Origin: Ilumatobacteraceae bacterium
GTDB lineage: Bacteria > Actinomycetota > Acidimicrobiia > Acidimicrobiales > Ilumatobacteraceae
Assembly (NCBI GenBank): GCA_023263465.1
Contig: JALQWV010000022.1
Location: 1-9,489, forward strand
Direction of reading: 5' to 3'
DNA: 9,489 nucleotides
Positions within the stretch are counted from its first letter, which is position 1. Each line of letters starts with the position of its first letter. This document shows, in pieces, positions 6,795 through 9,489 of the stretch. The translations under genes and the position numbers were made by a program. Below the pieces are notes generated by a model. It was not told the DNA's origin and made no database searches. It saw only the letters and a program-made list of their open reading frames with translations.

Positions 6795-7115
6795 ATGGTT
6801 TCCAATCCATTTTCCGACCCAAACTGGTCTACTGCAGTTGTTGATTTCATTGACCGCTGGCTTGGATTTGTGCGTGATCACACCACACGGCCACTGATTG
6901 CCGTCATTCGCGGACTTGTGTTTGGAACCATGGCCATTGTTGGGGTCGTGTTCTGTGTTGTCATCTTGCTTATTGGCATTATGCGTGCCCTCATTTCTCT
7001 TGGTGACGTATGGTTAAGCCACGACACAGCCGTATGGGTCGCCTACTTCGTTCTCGGTGCGTTTTTCTTGGCCCTTGGAGCATTGGGCATGCGCAAACGT
7101 CGCCCGCGCGACTAA
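6795..7115 (+). CDS. Small two-pass membrane protein, unknown function
   Basis: This 106-residue protein begins MVSNPFSDPNW. It has two hydrophobic stretches, roughly residues 37–62 (rich in V, I, F) and 75–95, separated by a short polar segment, and ends in a very basic tail, MRKRRPRD. The frame is open further upstream inside the kinase gene, but ATG 6795 lies 11 bases after the kinase stop and has a GAGGG at 6776–6780 in reach, so I take it as the start. It sits between the kinase and trxB, where M. tuberculosis has sigM and Rv3912; it resembles neither. I do not recognise the family. Position and direction suggest one transcript with the kinase. It could be a partner of the kinase in the membrane, but nothing in the sequence proves that. 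Confidence 0.75.
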   Translation: MVSNPFSDPNWSTAVVDFIDRWLGFVRDHTTRPLIAVIRGLVFGTMAIVGVVFCVVILLIGIMRALISLGDVWLSHDTAVWVAYFVLGAFFLALGALGMRKRRPRD

Positions 7116-7154
7116 GTTTTTGTCACCTCTTACGACAAAGGCACCGTTTTTCTT

Positions 7155-8099
7155 ATGGCAATTCATCACAAGGTTTTGATTATTGGTTCAGGCCCAGCCG
7201 GTCTTACTGCTGCCATCTACACAGCACGTGCCGGCTTGCTTCCCTTGGTAATTGAAGGTGAGCCAAGTTCGACCTCGGATCAACCTGGTGGCCAACTCAT
7301 GCTCACCACCGAGGTAGAAAACTTTCCTGGATTTCCAGAGGGCATCATGGGTCCAGAACTCATGACACGTTGTCGCGAGCAAGCCTCGCGATTTGGTGCT
7401 GAATTCATTACCGAAAAAGTCACCCGTGTTGACTTCTCTAGCCGACCATTCCGTGCTTGGGTTCGTGACACGGAATACAGCGCCGACAGCGTCATTGTGA
7501 GCACTGGCGCCCAGTCGTTGATGTTGGGCCTTCCTGAAGAATCACGATTGATTGGCCATGGTCTATCCACGTGTGCAACATGCGACGGATTTTTCTTCCG
7601 AGGTCAAGAAATTGCAGTTGTTGGCGGTGGAGACTCCGCACTTGAAGAAGCTCAGTTTCTTACCAAATTCGCATCAAAGGTGCATTTGATTGTTCGTCGT
7701 GATGTTTTGCGTGCCTCAAAAATTATGCAGGACCGCGCATTTGCGAACGAAAAGATTTCCATTATCTGGAATTCAACCGTGTCCAAGATTCACGGCGATG
7801 ACAAAGTGACTGGTGTGGAACTAACGAATACACAAACTGGTGCATCAAGCGAACTAGGTGTCACAGGGATTTTCATTGCAATCGGACACCGACCAAACAC
7901 TGACTTGTTTAAGGGTGTGCTTGACATGGAGGACTCTGGTTACCTCATTACAAAACCAGGTTCTACCTACACCAACATTGAGGGAGTCTTTGCCTGTGGA
8001 GATGTGCAAGACCACACCTATCGACAAGCAATTACTGCTGCGGGTTCAGGGTGCATGGCTGCAATCGATAGTGAGCGTTGGTTGGAGCACCAGCACTAA
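7155..8099 (+). CDS. trxB: Thioredoxin-disulfide reductase
   Basis: This FAD enzyme passes electrons from NADPH to thioredoxin in the cytoplasm. The 314-residue length is typical of the low-molecular-weight bacterial type. The FAD-binding GSGPAG is at 11–16, GGQLM at 45–49, the redox-active disulfide CATCDG has cysteines 140 and 143, and the NADPH site GGGDSALEEA starts at 157. The C-terminal FAD motif ACGDVQD is followed by RQAITAAGSG. ATG 7155 has an AAAGG 13 bases upstream (7137–7141) and begins exactly at the Rossmann strand expected for the family. It lies 39 bases after the small membrane protein gene and is followed by its substrate thioredoxin. The trxB–trxA–cwlM order is a conserved actinobacterial arrangement close to oriC. 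Confidence 0.97.
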   Translation: MAIHHKVLIIGSGPAGLTAAIYTARAGLLPLVIEGEPSSTSDQPGGQLMLTTEVENFPGFPEGIMGPELMTRCREQASRFGAEFITEKVTRVDFSSRPFRAWVRDTEYSADSVIVSTGAQSLMLGLPEESRLIGHGLSTCATCDGFFFRGQEIAVVGGGDSALEEAQFLTKFASKVHLIVRRDVLRASKIMQDRAFANEKISIIWNSTVSKIHGDDKVTGVELTNTQTGASSELGVTGIFIAIGHRPNTDLFKGVLDMEDSGYLITKPGSTYTNIEGVFACGDVQDHTYRQAITAAGSGCMAAIDSERWLEHQH

Positions 8100-8143
8100 T
8101 CGGTCACACCCCGAGGCAATTTCACGCGATCACGTGTGGCACT

Positions 8144-8161
8144 CAGTACAATTTCAGTACA
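8144..8161 (+). promoter_or_regulatory. Direct repeat with -10-like box in the trxB–trxA gap
   Basis: CAGTACA occurs twice (8144–8150 and 8155–8161), 11 bases apart start to start, about one helical turn. A TACAAT (8147–8152) that matches a -10 box at 5 of 6 positions overlaps the first copy. I find no convincing -35 box 16–18 bases upstream. It may be an internal promoter or operator for trxA; the support is modest. Confidence 0.3.
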
Positions 8162-8180
8162 CAACTTCGAAGGATTCGTT

Positions 8181-8519
8181 ATGGCTCAATCAATTACAAC
8201 ACTTACATCGGCAAATTTTGACGAAACGATTGGCAGTTCAGACACGCCTATTGTTGTTGACTTTTGGGCCGAATGGTGCGGACCTTGCAAAGCTATCGCT
8301 CCTGTGCTTGCAGAAATTGCAACGGAGCAGGCAGGAAACATCACTATTGCCAAACTCAATGTTGATGACTATGGCGACATTGCCATGCGCTTCAATGTCA
8401 TGAGTATTCCAACGCTCATTGTGTTTAACAAAGGTGAAGCTGCTAAGCGTTTGGTTGGAGCTGTTGGAAAAGGCAAGTTGCTACAGGAGCTCGCAGAATT
8501 TCTTCCGAACTCACGCTAA
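8181..8519 (+). CDS. trxA: Thioredoxin
   Basis: This is a small cytoplasmic disulfide reductase, 112 residues long, recycled by the TrxB encoded just upstream. The active site WCGPC has cysteines 33 and 36, preceded by VVDFWAE. The cis-proline loop MSIPTLIVF and the following GAVGKGKL helix are standard. An ATG at 8136 in the same frame would add 15 residues, but the ATG at 8181 has an excellent GAAGGA ribosome binding site at 8169–8174, six bases away. MAQSITTLT is also the normal thioredoxin N-terminus, so 8181 is chosen. Its 3' end probably overlaps the translation start of the cwlM-like gene. Confidence 0.97.
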   Translation: MAQSITTLTSANFDETIGSSDTPIVVDFWAEWCGPCKAIAPVLAEIATEQAGNITIAKLNVDDYGDIAMRFNVMSIPTLIVFNKGEAAKRLVGAVGKGKLLQELAEFLPNSR

Positions 8520-9475
8520 CGAAAGGTAGTCACGGCACGGCCGTACACGATCTTCAGCGTCGACTTGTTGCTGCAGGCATGCTTGCACAGGGCACATTTG
8601 AGTCGGGTGTGTATTGTGCTCGCACCGAACAAGTAGTTGCAGAGTTTCAAGGACTGCGTGGATTACCAGTAACGGGAACGTGTGACCACCTCACTTGGAC
8701 AACGCTTGTGGAATCTATGTGGGTGTTGGGTGCTCGACTGCTGTATCTAACGTCTCCATACATGCGTGGCGATGACGTTCAAGCATTGCAAACCGTGCTT
8801 GCAAAATTGGGTTTTGATTGCGGTCGCGCAGATGGAATCTTTGGACCACACACATTGCGCGCACTCACCGAGTTTCAACAAAACTACGGAATCACTGCTG
8901 ACGGAATTTGTGGAGTGAATTCAATTCGCGCGCTAGAACGAACACGTAGTCAAAGCGGTGAGGGACCCGGCATTGTGACGGTACGTGAGTACGAAACTTT
9001 GCTTAATGCGCAACACAGCACTGAACGTCCGCGCATAGTGATCGGCTGCTTCGACAACAACACACGTCTCACTCGCCTGCTGGTGCGTGAATTACGCAAT
9101 CGCGGTGATGATGTCATGACCATTGAGAACGCAGACCCTCATGCTCATGCTCGAACAGCCAACTCGTTCGGTGCACATTTGTACATCGGTGTTTCACGTG
9201 CCACAACTCAGGGGGTGCATTTCGCTTATTACCAAACCGACTCGTTCGTTTCAGCTGGTGGAAAGGTCGCGGCGGAATTATGTGCTTCGAATGTTCAGTC
9301 AATAGACGGTGCGCTTTTGGTTGTGGCGGGTGGCATGCAACTTCCCGTACTTCGTGAAACACGTATGCCAGCAGTGATGTGCACCATCGGCGACGACAAT
9401 GGGAATGGCAATGCCCTCGGAATGGTTCCTGCTTTGGCTTTGGCCATTACGCAATGGAGCAATCAGCCACTGTAA
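8498..9475 (+). CDS. cwlM: CwlM-like N-acetylmuramoyl-L-alanine amidase homologue, catalytic residues degenerate
   Basis: This is a homologue of mycobacterial CwlM, a cytoplasmic amidase-like protein that stimulates MurA when phosphorylated. From a presumed ATT start at 8498 it has 325 residues. There are two peptidoglycan-binding repeats (about 9–66 and 88–148; for example HGTAVHDLQRRL, then DVQALQ and DGIFGPHT), then an Amidase_3-like domain (177–325) with PRIVIG, RLTRLLVRELRNRG, GVHFAYY and LPVLRETRMPAVM. There is no signal peptide. The usual DPGHGG is replaced by IGCFDNN, the SIHAN zinc histidine by GVSRA, and the late glutamate by threonine, so hydrolysis is unlikely. The first ATG (8579) would cut repeat 1 in half. 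The open frame contains no ATG, GTG or TTG before it, while AGGAG (8485–8489) precedes ATT 8498 by eight bases. The start is thus uncertain, the family clear. It overlaps trxA by 22 bases. Confidence 0.85.
   Translation: MSSELTLTKGSHGTAVHDLQRRLVAAGMLAQGTFESGVYCARTEQVVAEFQGLRGLPVTGTCDHLTWTTLVESMWVLGARLLYLTSPYMRGDDVQALQTVLAKLGFDCGRADGIFGPHTLRALTEFQQNYGITADGICGVNSIRALERTRSQSGEGPGIVTVREYETLLNAQHSTERPRIVIGCFDNNTRLTRLLVRELRNRGDDVMTIENADPHAHARTANSFGAHLYIGVSRATTQGVHFAYYQTDSFVSAGGKVAAELCASNVQSIDGALLVVAGGMQLPVLRETRMPAVMCTIGDDNGNGNALGMVPALALAITQWSNQPL
9190..9205 (+). other. parS-like site inside the cwlM-like gene
   Basis: TGTTTCACGTGCCACA matches the consensus TGTTTCACGTGAAACA at 14 of 16 positions. 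The left half and the central CACGTG are perfect and two bases in the right half differ. ParB binds such sites near oriC to organise chromosome segregation. In actinobacteria parB/parA normally lie next to cwlM, so the location fits. It encodes the residues V-S-R-A-T, so part of the match could be chance. Confidence 0.5.
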
Positions 9476-9478
9476 AAG

Positions 9479-9487
9479 TTATCCACA
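9479..9487 (+). promoter_or_regulatory. DnaA box
   Basis: TTATCCACA is a perfect match to the canonical DnaA-binding 9-mer, placed in non-coding sequence three bases after the cwlM-like stop. A single box does not make an origin, but cwlM in actinobacteria lies a few genes from dnaA. The window ends two bases later, so further boxes cannot be seen. Confidence 0.55.
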
Positions 9488-9489
9488 GG

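Noticed and set aside
8126..8141. CACGTG core in the trxB–trxA gap as a parS site
   Set aside because: The flanks match the parS consensus poorly; only the palindromic core is shared.
8136..8180. ATG at 8136 as thioredoxin start
   Set aside because: The ATG at 8181 has a near-ideal GAAGGA six bases upstream and gives the normal family length.
9345..9360. CGTGAAACA-type parS half site late in the cwlM-like gene
   Set aside because: Only one half resembles parS; about 11 of 16 positions match overall.

Overview
The window looks like a chromosomal core segment of an actinobacterium close to the replication origin. The set DUF5318–pcnB–DUF6049–(kinase)–trxB–trxA–cwlM, with rpsF at one edge, is recognisable from actinobacterial genomes. 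In Mycobacterium tuberculosis the pcnB–Rv3909–murJ–trxB2–trxC–cwlM run leads straight into parB/parA and oriC. GC is roughly 50% by spot count, low for the phylum. Together with rpsF sitting directly next to pcnB, this makes me suspect a moderate-GC aquatic lineage such as Acidimicrobiia (Ilumatobacter-like). That assignment is inference.

Left part, minus strand (1–2236 or 2290). The 5' part of rpsF (ribosomal protein S6) runs off the left edge. Its leader carries a strong structured hairpin that overlaps the ribosome binding site and displays a CCG, as in the known S6:S18-binding leader motif. Farther upstream are a plausible promoter and a 19-bp near-perfect palindrome. Upstream of that, pcnB (CCA-adding enzyme) and a DUF5318 zinc-ribbon gene form a two-gene unit reading toward rpsF.

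Right part, plus strand (2291–9475). Seven genes read the same way with short gaps: a secreted/anchored DUF6049 protein, a DegV lipid-binding protein, a transmembrane Ser/Thr kinase with a discoidin-like ectodomain, a small two-TM protein, thioredoxin reductase, thioredoxin, and a CwlM-like amidase homologue. The usual murJ (lipid II flippase) between DUF6049 and the kinase is absent. The kinase ectodomain resembles the C-terminal module fused to MurJ in mycobacteria, but here it sits on a kinase with all catalytic residues. The CwlM-like protein has lost the recognisable zinc and catalytic residues, which fits a regulatory rather than hydrolytic role in wall synthesis. Its true start is probably not ATG.

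Right edge. A parS-like 16-mer (14/16 match) lies inside the cwlM-like gene and a perfect DnaA box lies just after its stop codon. Both fit an origin-proximal position. I found no mobile elements, CRISPR, tRNA or rRNA genes. I see no wholly new multi-gene system. The most unusual points are the murJ-less kinase/CwlM arrangement, the ATT-type start, the in-gene parS-like site and the rpsF leader.
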